A DNA stretch of 18,882 bases from contig CAYSVN010000019.1 in the NCBI GenBank assembly GCA_964434585.1, positions 1 through 18,882 on the forward strand, in the 5' to 3' direction. The notes below the pieces were generated by a model, which searched no databases, was not told the DNA's origin, and saw only the letters and a program-made list of their open reading frames with translations. The stretch is from CAYSVN01 sp964434585. Its GTDB lineage: Bacteria; Patescibacteriota; Gracilibacteria; Peribacterales; Peribacteraceae. The stretch's first letter is position 1. Each line of letters starts with the position of its first letter. Shown here piece by piece: positions 7,174 to 14,261 of this stretch. The translations under genes and the position numbers were made by a program.

Positions 7174-7718
7174 TGGCTAAACAAGACTCATCTGCTGGTA
7201 GAAATTGGTATGTTTTGCATACATATTCTGGTTACGAAGATAGCGTGGCGCAGTCATTAGGACAACGTATTGAAACCATGGGGATGCAAGACTACATTTT
7301 TGATGTACAGGTTCCAAAAGAAAAGCAATTAACCTTTAGAAAAGGTGAACCAGTAGAAGAAGAAAAAAAACTATTCCCTGGCTATGTGTTAGTGGACCTT
7401 ATTGTAACTGATGAAAGTTGGTATTTAGTACGTAACACTCCTAATGTAACTGGTTTCGTTGGTTCTGGTAATATTCCAGTACCAGTGTCTCCAGAAGAAT
7501 TTGGTGTTATTCAACGCCGTATTGGTGAGCAAGATGCTAAATTTAAAAGTGACTTCCAGGTTGGAGACTTGGTTATTATTATTGATGGACCATTTAAAAA
7601 CTACGAAGGTACTATTGATAGTGTAGACGTTGATAAAGGTAAAATTACGGTCATGGTGCTTATCTTTGATCGTGAAACACCAGTAGAGCTAGACTTTACA
7701 CAAGCGAAGAAGAAGTAG
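7173..7718 (+). CDS. nusG: Transcription antitermination/elongation factor NusG
   Basis: NusG binds RNA polymerase, modulates pausing and termination, and can couple to the ribosome. The 181-residue protein has an NGN domain (about 9-110: NWYVLHTYSGYED, the FPGYVLVDL motif, RNTPNVTGFVG). A C-terminal KOW domain (about 127-175) contains FQVGDLVIIIDGPFKNYEGTI, including the typical GPF-x-N-x-x-G core. Length is standard. It is translationally coupled to secE by a 1-nt overlap. The usual downstream rplK-rplA genes are absent; a non-coding region with a repeat follows instead. Confidence 0.96.
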   Translation: MAKQDSSAGRNWYVLHTYSGYEDSVAQSLGQRIETMGMQDYIFDVQVPKEKQLTFRKGEPVEEEKKLFPGYVLVDLIVTDESWYLVRNTPNVTGFVGSGNIPVPVSPEEFGVIQRRIGEQDAKFKSDFQVGDLVIIIDGPFKNYEGTIDSVDVDKGKITVMVLIFDRETPVELDFTQAKKK

Positions 7719-8213
7719 TTTTCTCTTGAATATTAATTTATTATTGGTCTATGATAATCAAATTTTTAAAGAATTAAAAATAACGATTACTTTGTTTATC
7801 CTGTTTATTGTTCTTTAAATTATTTTTTTGATAGCTAATATAAAAGATTGGAGTGGATGCATTGAAACTATAAAATACGTGGAGACTTCATCAGTTATTG
7901 GTGCGTATGATGGCGATGCTCCCACTATTCTTATTCCAGTTATCCAAAAATGTGATTAATAAGATGGTATTATTGCCTGTGTTCATTTTTGCCGACCTGC
8001 CTGCCGGTAGGCTGGTGCAAAAACGAACCAAAAAAATCATACGAAACAGAGCTCACTTCGTTTATAAACAGCTATTCATGATTTCCTTACATCGATGTGA
8101 GGTATTTATTGCAGGTCTGACTTGTCTAACAGCCAACTAGCAGAAATCAATCATAGGCTCATAATACTCGTTCAAACATGCTGTTTCGTATTTGCTCTAC
8201 TAAAAAAGAATGG
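7719..8213 (+). other. 495-nt intergenic region between convergent nusG and murJ
   Basis: The first 260 nt are AT-rich and I see no RNA gene in them. One short open frame, TTG 7828 to TAA 7959, would encode 43 residues with a protein-like composition and may be a gene remnant. It resembles nothing I recognise. From 7981 to 8191 the region holds copy A of a structured dispersed repeat, described separately. The open frame of about 80 codons that crosses the repeat (7898-8140) is not believed to be a gene. No clear rho-independent terminator for nusG is visible apart from the repeat's own hairpins. Confidence 0.6.
7981..8191 (+). repeat. Structured dispersed element, copy A
   Basis: The copy begins with a long hairpin at 7981-8028. 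GTTCATTTTTGC pairs with GCAAAAACGAAC around an apical near-palindrome at 7995-8016 (CCTGCCTGCCGGTAGGC type). A core with 11-nt perfect inverted ends follows: ATACGAAACAG at 8039-8049 and CTGTTTCGTAT at 8181-8191. Inside are a long-range stem (CTAT..TGATTTC with GAAATCA..ATAG) and a hairpin CTTACATCGATGTGAG. The 173 nt from 8019 to 8191 match copy B (13086-13256) at about 88% by hand alignment: 20 substitutions and a 2-nt gap. It could be a MITE-like mobile element or a structured RNA. Confidence 0.75.
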
Positions 8214-9548
8214 TTAAGTTGACTGTCTTTTTTTAACGAATATGTATAAAAAGATACTCAGTCCAATCATTTGGATTATTTGCCCCGCTGTAAACCCTAA
8301 AGCGAGGGCATATACACCTAAGCTATCTGCCATTACCCAAGCCACTGCAATGGCTATAAAACCGTTTATAACACTAAATATAGCTGGCGTTATGGTGTGT
8401 TTTAAAGCGTAAAAACCACGTAGTAGTAAATGGTTCATGCTTTCGAATGGAATAGAAAAACTGTAAACCAATAAGCTAAGCGCAAATAGTGGTAATGTTT
8501 TACCGGTATCGTCTGTTAAATTAACAATATACGCCGCTATTGGCGTACAAAGCACTAATATAATAGAGGCGGGAATAGTGCTAAGTAGTAGCAGTTTAAT
8601 ACCCTTAGAAAGGTAAATTTTATATCGATTCCACTCGTTATTACTTGCTGCTTGCGAAAGTAAACTAAAAGCCGATTGGGCTAATGCGATACCAGCAACA
8701 CCCACAATAACAGCCGGAAACTTACGTGCGTAGGCATTAATGGTTACAGAGCCCTCAGCCAGTCCTGATGCTACTCTATCAAATAATAATAACTGTAATT
8801 GTAATACCCCTAGAGCCATCATTCGTGGAGCCATAAGTGTCATAATAACAGGTATATCAGTATGCCAAATTAATAACTTTGGTCTAAAGCCAGCTTTTAC
8901 AGACGCTATTACTCTTATTGTTACATATAATAAAGATCCGATTAATGTTCCTATAATGGGTCCATATGCCCCCAGGCTTGGTGTTAATAGTATGGTTCCG
9001 GCAATAGTACCAACGGTATAAATAATTGGCGTTAGGCCATAAATCCAATACTTTTGAATAGTAATTAAATGTTGACCACAAGCATTACCAATAATAAATA
9101 AACCATTGGTTAATAGTGCAATACGCCCAAATTGAATGTAAAGCTCTAGCTTTTGATCACTAAATTGTGTAAATAACGGTGCAATGTTCTTAAAAAATAT
9201 AGCTAATATAATTGCAACGACACCAAATATTATTAAGCCAAGGTTAATAACACTACTTAAAGATTTATCTAAATCTTCTTTATTATCATTTTTATAATAT
9301 CCAGCAAGAATGGGCACAAGTGCAACCGAAAAGGCAGACATAATAAGTATTTGGAATAATAAATCACTAGGCCTAAAGGCTGCAATGTAGACATCAACCA
9401 CATAACGAGTTTCCCCTGTAAAGACCCTTGTTAGCACGCTGTCGCGTATTAAACCAGCAAACGAAGCAGCAAATTGAAGTATGGCTAGGACCAATGCACC
9501 ACCAATAATACGATTTTGCCCTAATTTATTTAAGATTTTTAACGGCAT
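8214..9548 (-). CDS. murJ: Lipid II flippase MurJ (MviN family)
   Basis: MurJ moves the peptidoglycan precursor lipid II across the cytoplasmic membrane and belongs to the MOP exporter superfamily. The 444-residue protein is almost entirely hydrophobic, with roughly 12 membrane helices. Family features include RDSVLTRVF near the N-terminus (about 35-43), FRPSDLLFQILIMSAFSVALVPIL (about 58-81) and LLLRGFYALKHTITP in the C-terminal half. It is shorter than typical MurJ (about 500 residues, 14 helices), so the last helices may be missing, as in other reduced genomes. Its ATG lies inside the end of the upstream glycoside-hydrolase-like gene (10-nt overlap), so the two are co-transcribed and probably translationally coupled. 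The operon ends facing nusG across the repeat-bearing intergenic region. Confidence 0.88.
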   Translation of the reverse strand: MPLKILNKLGQNRIIGGALVLAILQFAASFAGLIRDSVLTRVFTGETRYVVDVYIAAFRPSDLLFQILIMSAFSVALVPILAGYYKNDNKEDLDKSLSSVINLGLIIFGVVAIILAIFFKNIAPLFTQFSDQKLELYIQFGRIALLTNGLFIIGNACGQHLITIQKYWIYGLTPIIYTVGTIAGTILLTPSLGAYGPIIGTLIGSLLYVTIRVIASVKAGFRPKLLIWHTDIPVIMTLMAPRMMALGVLQLQLLLFDRVASGLAEGSVTINAYARKFPAVIVGVAGIALAQSAFSLLSQAASNNEWNRYKIYLSKGIKLLLLSTIPASIILVLCTPIAAYIVNLTDDTGKTLPLFALSLLVYSFSIPFESMNHLLLRGFYALKHTITPAIFSVINGFIAIAVAWVMADSLGVYALALGFTAGQIIQMIGLSIFLYIFVKKRQST

Positions 9549-10813
9549 CGTTCAGGTAATTCAAATCCATTTAATGCGCTATAAACTGGTTGAAAATTGT
9601 TACCAATATTCCAAAACATAAAGCCACAACTACCTGCGTCTATGGTGGCGTCCATTGTTTCACGAACATCCCAAGCACTAACACTGTAAGCTTGTAACCA
9701 AGGTCGTAGCTTGTGACTATGTTCTGGTCCTAGAAAATCTTTGTAGCCTTGCAAGGTTTTATAGACCAGCCAATAAGGACGACTTCTTTGTCCAGCTGCA
9801 CCAGTGTAGTATCCACCGCCAGTTGAGAATGTTTGTTGATATGCCATTGGTGAAAATACATCTATATACTCAACCCATTTTTTAAGATCTTGCCCTAAAT
9901 TACGTACATTTGGTTCGTAAGCCCATCCAATAATAGCAAAAGTACTTACTCCTAATTTAGTTTCTGAACCACAGTTATTAATAGTTTCTTTTATTTTTTT
10001 AATAAAACTTAAAATTCTATCTGATTTTTCCTCCAAGCTTAATGAGTTTAATGCTCCAACATATGCAGTAGAATAACGAATGTAATCTAGGTTTATTTCA
10101 TCGATTCCTGCACGGGCTAAATCACATACTAATTCCATATTATATGCTTGCGTAACAGGATTGCTAGGATCCGCCCAGCCTGGTGAAATGCGAGCTCCTG
10201 TTTGCGGGTGTGTAGTTAGAGTATCTGGTCTTGCCACTGTAAAACCTTCATCTTTAAGCGCCACAAAGCGTGCAATAGTATAAAGACCTTTTGCTTTTGC
10301 TTCAGCTAATGCTGGCTCTAGTTCATAAGCGTGCCTGCTTATTAATCCTAGTTCTTGTGCAATGGGTGAGGTAGTATCAAAATAAACACGCGAATCTTTT
10401 ACGTCAAAAATAATAGAGTTTCCACCGGCTTCTATTGTTGCATCAATAACCTCATTCCATTTATTGCGCCCAACATTGGTTGGTAATAAGTATGTTGCAA
10501 TTGCATTAGAGGGCTTATTGCTTTTTATTTGACCAAATGTCAGTGGTTCTAAATCAGGTTTGTTAAAATTTTCCTTATCAATACCTGCTTCTTGCAGTCG
10601 CTCTGCTAACCGTTCTTCGATAGACGTTTCCATTAACTCATTTAAACGCTGCTCATTTTCCTTTTGAGCTTCGAGTAGCTCTGAATTTATAAGACGTCTT
10701 TGTTGTATAAATTCAAAAAATGTAGAATGCTCTGCTGTGCGAGCATGTAATAGTGTAGGTGTTACTATTACTACAGTTAATAATAATACGATGGTTGGTG
10801 ATAGTTTTTGCAT
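9539..10813 (-). CDS. Secreted putative glycoside hydrolase (DUF4015 type)
   Basis: The 424-residue protein has an N-terminal signal or anchor (about 4-24, ending LLHA-RT). A helical, charged region (about 30-90, coiled-coil-like) follows, then a TIM-barrel-like domain (about 103-415). Hallmarks of the DUF4015 putative glycosyl hydrolase family are visible: NSIIFDVKD (132-140), GWADPSNP (212-219) and DEINLDYIRY (238-247), whose acidic residues are the likely active-site candidates. PMAYQ and a GFMFWNIGNN segment lie near the end. The substrate is unknown; families of this kind are usually linked to extracellular polysaccharide. It is first in an operon with murJ, which hints at a link to envelope assembly. 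The start was chosen because it gives a full signal peptide and sits just after a promoter-like sequence. Confidence 0.82.
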   Translation of the reverse strand: MQKLSPTIVLLLTVVIVTPTLLHARTAEHSTFFEFIQQRRLINSELLEAQKENEQRLNELMETSIEERLAERLQEAGIDKENFNKPDLEPLTFGQIKSNKPSNAIATYLLPTNVGRNKWNEVIDATIEAGGNSIIFDVKDSRVYFDTTSPIAQELGLISRHAYELEPALAEAKAKGLYTIARFVALKDEGFTVARPDTLTTHPQTGARISPGWADPSNPVTQAYNMELVCDLARAGIDEINLDYIRYSTAYVGALNSLSLEEKSDRILSFIKKIKETINNCGSETKLGVSTFAIIGWAYEPNVRNLGQDLKKWVEYIDVFSPMAYQQTFSTGGGYYTGAAGQRSRPYWLVYKTLQGYKDFLGPEHSHKLRPWLQAYSVSAWDVRETMDATIDAGSCGFMFWNIGNNFQPVYSALNGFELPERCR

Positions 10814-10819
10814 AAAACT

Positions 10820-10849
10820 AGCCTACTTGATCTTCTTAACACCTTACAA
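10820..10849 (-). promoter_or_regulatory. Candidate promoter for the hydrolase-murJ operon
   Basis: On the minus strand, TTGTAA (10849-10844) and TAGGCT (10825-10820) have an 18-nt spacer. The start codon begins 6 nt after the -10-like box, the same spacing seen at other leaderless candidates. The -10 box is weak at positions four and five. Confidence 0.38.
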
Positions 10850-10916
10850 GTACTTCTTTGTTATTTTTCTATAATATTTACTGCCTTTTTTCTAGATAGT
10901 GGTGCAGTATTATGTC

Positions 10917-10943
10917 TTGCATAGGTTTATACAATGCTGTAAT
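10917..10943 (+). promoter_or_regulatory. Weak candidate promoter for the initiator tRNA
   Basis: TTGCAT (10917-10922) and TGTAAT (10938-10943) are separated by 15 nt, short of the optimum. Transcription would begin roughly 7 nt before the tRNA. An alternative -10, TACAAT (10930-10935), lacks a good -35 partner. Confidence 0.22.
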
Positions 10944-10956
10944 CTCCATCAACCGT

Positions 10957-11035
<79 letters not shown>

Positions 11036-11053
11036 ACTTATACCAGATTCTTA

Positions 11054-11081
11054 TTGCTTTTAGAAAGCGCATTGGTATACT
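11054..11081 (+). promoter_or_regulatory. Promoter for rpmA
   Basis: TTGCTT (11054-11059) and TATACT (11076-11081) are separated by 16 nt. The -10 is preceded by TGG, giving an extended -10 element. The leader before the ATG at 11115 would be about 27 nt, so unlike several neighbours this gene has an ordinary short leader. It may alternatively be read through from the initiator tRNA, which ends 20 nt upstream of the -35. Confidence 0.5.
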
Positions 11082-11114
11082 ACGTCTACTTTTTACTTCG
11101 TTCAATAAAGAAAT

Positions 11115-11390
11115 ATGGCTCACAAGAAGGCCGGAGGGTCTACCGCAAACGGCAGAGATAGTAATCCTAAATACCGAGGTGTCAAACGCTTCGGAGGTCA
11201 AACTGTTAACGCTGGAGAAGTTATTGTTCGTCAGAAAGGAATGAAATTCCGCCCAGGTACAAATGTGTACGCAGGTAAAGATGCTACTTTACATGCTGAA
11301 GTTGGTGGAAGAGTTGAATTTTCTCAAACTCGTTTAACAAAATTTAATGGTAAAAAAGAGAAAGTTACACTTGTTCACGTTGCTTCTTAA
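11115..11390 (+). CDS. rpmA: 50S ribosomal protein L27 (bL27)
   Basis: bL27 lines the peptidyl-transferase centre. The 91-residue protein starts directly with the conserved MAHKKAGGSTANGRDSNPKY tail, without the N-terminal extension that Firmicutes remove with the Prp protease. It continues with VKRFGGQTVNAGEVIVRQ and GTNVYAGKDATLHA, as expected. Length is normal. It lacks its usual rplU partner immediately upstream. Its last 26 bases overlap the 3' end of the FtsB-like gene on the other strand, so the two genes converge with overlapping coding ends. Confidence 0.97.
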   Translation: MAHKKAGGSTANGRDSNPKYRGVKRFGGQTVNAGEVIVRQKGMKFRPGTNVYAGKDATLHAEVGGRVEFSQTRLTKFNGKKEKVTLVHVAS

Positions 11391-11772
11391 ATAAAAATTC
11401 AACCCAATGTTCTACAATAGGTGTATTAATGTTTGATGTTTTTTTAATAGGGTTTGAAGTATCTGTATTAATTGGTAGCAGTGGTGTTGGATTGATTTCT
11501 TTAACAATAATAACTTGCTCTCCAGGGTTTTTTTTACCCAAGTTTTCTTTTGCTACACGGTCTAAATACTGAGTAGAGCCATAATACTGTAATTGTTTTT
11601 CTAAGGCTGCATTATGCTCTCTGCGCTCTAAATTACTGTCTTTTATACTTAATAAGGATTGTTCGAACAATACATTGCGGTAATATGAGACAATAAAACT
11701 ACCAGCCATAACCGCAATAACTGCGAGCCCAGTTGCAATAACCGCCTGTCTGGACAATGCTTCTTGTTTCAT
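11365..11772 (-). CDS. ftsB: FtsB/DivIC-family septum formation protein
   Basis: The 135-residue protein has a short cytoplasmic N-terminus, one membrane helix (about 11-31) and a coiled-coil (about 35-66). The family-typical segment YLDRVAKENLGKKNPGEQVIIV follows, equivalent to the conserved ARExLGxxxPGE motif. FtsB/DivIC proteins form a complex with FtsL and FtsQ that activates septal peptidoglycan synthesis. The C-terminal 45 residues (after about 92) are a family-unlike, low-complexity tail. The gene is the last of a three-gene minus-strand operon; its ATG shares one base with the preceding stop. Its end overlaps rpmA on the opposite strand by 26 nt. Assignment to FtsB versus DivIC cannot be settled here. 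Confidence 0.8.
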   Translation of the reverse strand: MKQEALSRQAVIATGLAVIAVMAGSFIVSYYRNVLFEQSLLSIKDSNLERREHNAALEKQLQYYGSTQYLDRVAKENLGKKNPGEQVIIVKEINPTPLLPINTDTSNPIKKTSNINTPIVEHWVEFLFKKQREQV

Positions 11773-12032
11773 TAAAAGTAAGGCTTTTGCTGCACAACTT
11801 CTAAAATACTATCTAAAGATACGTAAACCTGTTCTTCTTTACCGTTAATATTATAATGTTTTATTAAAGATTTACCAGTACCCCATGGATAATAGTACTT
11901 TTTACGCCTTTTGTTCTCTCTTGTTGTGTTTTCTAGAGGAATAGGAATTCCTTTTTTAGAGAATTCTACTTCTTTAATAACCTCTTTATTCTCGGGGTCA
12001 TAATAATATAATTTTGTTTCTACAATATCCAT
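11772..12032 (-). CDS. Small unknown protein in the FtsB-like operon
   Basis: This 86-residue protein is soluble and unusually rich in Tyr, Lys and Glu. It has a basic patch (REN-KRRKK, about 39-46) followed by YYYPWGTGKSLIKHY. It has no membrane helix, signal peptide or motif I can name. GTGKS is too short and in the wrong setting to be a P-loop. Its start is 3 nt after the stop of the upstream membrane-protein gene. Its stop overlaps the ftsB-like start by one base, so tight coupling supports a real gene with an envelope or division-linked role. That role is inferred from position only. Confidence 0.6.
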   Translation of the reverse strand: MDIVETKLYYYDPENKEVIKEVEFSKKGIPIPLENTTRENKRRKKYYYPWGTGKSLIKHYNINGKEEQVYVSLDSILEVVQQKPYF

Positions 12033-12035
12033 AGG

Positions 12036-12545
12036 TTAATGCAAAGAGGTAAAGGTTGGACTGTTGGGGTTATCGTTAGGGTGAATAAAATTTGGTTTTG
12101 TTTTTTCTTTATCGTGCGCCGTCTTAACAATATAGCTATACATTACGCTCATTGTAGTAGAAAGCAATGATAGATAAAGCCCCCAGCCAGTTCCTAGCTC
12201 GCTAATACTGTTGCTCATTTCGTAAATTTGAGTACTTATTGAAATAATAAGAAGTAAACAAATACTACTTATCGTAAGCCTAATAACATGAACATTATTA
12301 AGGTTGTTGCCCAGTATTTTTACAGCAGCTGGAGGGTATAACGTTGCTAAAAGCCCTAGGTTTCCTAGTAATACCATCAATGCATTTGTTGTGCTAAATA
12401 ACTTAAAACTACTACCTACGTCTTCTCCTGATCCTAGCCATAAGCCCGAGGTCCAAGGTAAAAATAAACCAATAATAGTAATGCATACCGCTACAAGTAG
12501 TATTTTTTCTTCTATGTCCATTGTTTGAAATAAAGGTTTTTTCAT
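12036..12545 (-). CDS. Unknown four-helix membrane protein
   Basis: The 169-residue protein has four predicted membrane helices (about 13-31, 48-70, 84-106 and 121-142), with FLPWTSGLWLG after the first. A short hydrophilic C-terminal tail rich in Asn, Pro and Lys follows. I do not recognise the family. It is first in the operon with the small soluble protein and the FtsB-like protein. The start at 12545 sits 7 nt after a TATACT box on the minus strand. The upstream neighbour (12598-12984) is divergent. Confidence 0.6.
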   Translation of the reverse strand: MKKPLFQTMDIEEKILLVAVCITIIGLFLPWTSGLWLGSGEDVGSSFKLFSTTNALMVLLGNLGLLATLYPPAAVKILGNNLNNVHVIRLTISSICLLLIISISTQIYEMSNSISELGTGWGLYLSLLSTTMSVMYSYIVKTAHDKEKTKPNFIHPNDNPNSPTFTSLH

Positions 12546-12597
12546 TAATAATAGTATAAATGTTTTTTTACCCGTTGAATAGTTGTATACTCTTATT
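12546..12597. promoter_or_regulatory. Compact divergent promoter region
   Basis: Two TATACT boxes lie in this 52-nt gap. One is on the minus strand (12558-12553), 7 nt before the ATG at 12545. The other is on the plus strand (12586-12591), 6 nt before the ATG at 12598. Neither has a convincing -35 box. The spacing predicts leaderless transcripts in both directions. Confidence 0.5.
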
Positions 12598-12984
12598 ATG
12601 AACTTATTTCACTCTGCTGTTAATTCTGGTAAACATGATGGGGATACAAGTATTCCTTCTATGCCTGGTATTGCCCAAGATTTATCCGAAGATGAACAGA
12701 TGTTACTACAGGCAATTGTTAATTTTTTTACAGATATTAATGCCCCAATACATGATGTTACTAAATTATTGATGTCAAACTTTGCATCTTCATTAAAAGA
12801 GCAGGAACTTGATAGGCTATCGATGTCTCTCCGTAATATTTTACAGCAAATTGAACGTATTTTTGAGTATCATGAGCATCCTGAAACACTAAATGAAAGT
12901 CACCAGCTACATATGATGCTTACACATCTTAAAGAAATGGTTAAAAATTCTAATCTAGCAGGTAAGTTGGTATTGCCTCTTTAA
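12598..12984 (+). CDS. Unknown helical protein
   Basis: The 128-residue soluble protein is mostly predicted alpha-helical (ALSEDE-type acidic start at about 29, then LLQAIVNFFTDI, ELDRLSMSLRNILQQIERIFEY, HQLHMMLTHLKEMVKN). It has no signal peptide or membrane helix. I do not recognise the family. I placed the start at the ATG at 12598. A longer version from TTG 12583 would begin inside the -10 box and is unlikely. The gene ends 8 nt before copy B of the dispersed repeat. Confidence 0.6.
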   Translation: MNLFHSAVNSGKHDGDTSIPSMPGIAQDLSEDEQMLLQAIVNFFTDINAPIHDVTKLLMSNFASSLKEQELDRLSMSLRNILQQIERIFEYHEHPETLNESHQLHMMLTHLKEMVKNSNLAGKLVLPL

Positions 12985-12992
12985 TTACACAT

Positions 12993-13256
12993 GTTCATTT
13001 TTGTCCAGTTCGGCAAGCTCACTGTGACACTCTATTTTGAACGCTTCTATAAAATAACGTGTCATCCCGAGCGGAGTCGAGGGGTAAAAACGAACCAAAA
13101 AAATCACGAAACAGAGCTTACTTCGTTTATGAGTAACTATTCATGATTTCCTTACATCGTTGTAAATTATTAATTGAAGGCTTTACTTGTCTAACAGCCT
13201 ATTAGCAGAAATCAATTATGGGCTCATAACACTCATTCAAACATGCTGTTTCGTAT
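12993..13256 (+). repeat. Structured dispersed element, copy B
   Basis: The copy shares with copy A the outer arms GTTCATTTTT (12993-13002) and AAAAACGAAC (13086-13095). The core follows, with inverted ends CGAAACAG (13107-13114) and CTGTTTCGTAT (13246-13256). Between the outer arms, 83 nt replace the copy A palindrome: an imperfect inverted repeat opening GTTCGGCAAGCTCACTGTGACA and closing with a TGTCATCCCGAGCGG-type segment. The core is about 88% identical to copy A. The inner hairpin loses a G-U pair for an A-U pair (TTACA...TGTAA) and the long-range stem keeps pairing as ATGG instead of ATAG. Confidence 0.75.
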
Positions 13257-13443
13257 ACAGTACATCATTCTCGCACTGTAAATTTTGAGTTGTGTGGTTT
13301 CCAAAAGAGTGAGCGGCCATCCGCCGAAGAAGGATAGTGAACGACTTGGAATAAACCACCTGCGAAAAATTTTCATGTGCGAAACTTTTTTATTACTCCC
13401 AAGCCTGCCGATGGGTTGATTACAAAAAAGTAGGGAGAAATGC
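13257..13443 (+). other. Non-coding tail of the intergenic region with a strong hairpin
   Basis: The 459-nt gap 12985-13443 holds copy B and then 187 nt that I cannot assign. At 13294-13304, GTGGTTTCCAA pairs with TTGGAA(taa)ACCAC at 13346-13359. Within that stem, GCGG (13313-13316) can pair with CCGC (13321-13324). A possible ORF on the minus strand (13233-13505) crosses both the repeat and the 3' end of miaA and is not believed. No tRNA or terminator with a good T run is seen for either flanking gene. Confidence 0.45.
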
Positions 13444-14202
13444 TTATGCCTCAATCCAATGGATGCGCTTGTCTGATTTCCACCAAGTTCGTTGCCTTTT
13501 TGCATATTTTTTTGTTTTTTGAATGATAATTTTCTTTGCCTCTTTTATTGTTAATTCATTATTAATGTGCTTAATAATCTCTTGGTAGCCTAAGCTCCTT
13601 AAGCCAGGATCTGAGGCTTGGTAGTCTTTATGAAGCAATTTTTTAACTTCTTGTATCCAGCCCTCTTCAAACATTGCGTTTACGCGTATTTCAATGTTAT
13701 TGCTAATAAGTTCTTTCTCTTTTAATACTCCTAAATGTAGACAATTAGTAGGGTTAGATTGTTGCAACTGAGTTTTGGTTTTCTCTACTTTATTATTCCT
13801 GTCATCGGTAATACTAGAGACGTAAAGCATAGAACCGCCAACTAAAATAGGGATAATGTTTTTTTCTTGCAGTTGCTTAATAATTACTTCTGTTTGCTGT
13901 TTATACCAATACATTGTACTAGAATCTTTAAGATCTAATACATTTAACATGTGGTGTTTTATACCTTGCGTTTCTTCTGTCTTAATTTTACCAGTACCTA
14001 TATTAGTATATCTATAGCACTGTCGAGAGTCTGCATTAATTATTTCTGCTTTAAATCCTTGCGCTATAAGATGACTTGCTAATTTAACTGAAAAGCTAGT
14101 TTTGCCACTAGTAGTTTGTCCTACAATTACTATTAATGGTTTTATGCCCGTTTTTATGTACTGCGCTACTAAATGTTGCCAGTTGGCGGTGGATGGATCC
14201 AT
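13444..14202 (-). CDS. miaA: tRNA dimethylallyltransferase MiaA
   Basis: MiaA adds a dimethylallyl group to N6 of A37 in tRNAs reading UNN codons. The 252-residue protein has a P-loop variant GQTTSGKTS (about 28-36). It also has INADSRQCYRYTNIGTGK (about 55-72), matching the NADSxQxYxxxxIGTAK motif, then GIKHHMLNVLD (about 80-90) and VGGSMLYVSSIT (about 121-132). LGYQEII is in the second half and AKRQRTWWKSD is near the end. All core motifs remain, but the protein is about 50 residues shorter than usual. Most of the loss is in the region between the GGSMLY motif and LGYQEI, fitting a reduced form. It is divergent from clpP. Confidence 0.92.
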   Translation of the reverse strand: MDPSTANWQHLVAQYIKTGIKPLIVIVGQTTSGKTSFSVKLASHLIAQGFKAEIINADSRQCYRYTNIGTGKIKTEETQGIKHHMLNVLDLKDSSTMYWYKQQTEVIIKQLQEKNIIPILVGGSMLYVSSITDDRNNKVEKTKTQLQQSNPTNCLHLGVLKEKELISNNIEIRVNAMFEEGWIQEVKKLLHKDYQASDPGLRSLGYQEIIKHINNELTIKEAKKIIIQKTKKYAKRQRTWWKSDKRIHWIEA

Positions 14203-14210
14203 AGGAATAG

Positions 14211-14240
14211 AGTATACTGACTATATTAATTATTTACCAA
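14211..14240 (-). promoter_or_regulatory. Promoter for miaA
   Basis: On the minus strand, TTGGTA (14240-14235) and TATACT (14216-14211) have an 18-nt spacer. The ATG at 14202 follows 8 nt after the -10 box, so the transcript is predicted to be leaderless. The region is shared with the oppositely directed clpP promoter. Confidence 0.55.
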
Positions 14241-14246
14241 GATAAC
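14217..14246 (+). promoter_or_regulatory. Candidate promoter for clpP
   Basis: CTGACT (14217-14222) and GATAAC (14241-14246) are separated by 18 nt. The clpP ATG at 14262 would have a leader of about 9 nt. The site interleaves with the miaA promoter on the other strand. Confidence 0.35.
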
Positions 14247-14261
14247 TTTACCCATATAACT

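Noticed and set aside
7898..8140. 80-residue ORF after nusG
   Set aside because: It runs through the structured repeat, has unlike composition and no counterpart in copy B.
12583..12597. TTG start for the helical protein
   Set aside because: It overlaps the TATACT box; the ATG at 12598 fits the spacing better.
13233..13505. 90-residue minus-strand ORF
   Set aside because: It spans repeat copy B, a hairpin region and the end of miaA in another frame.
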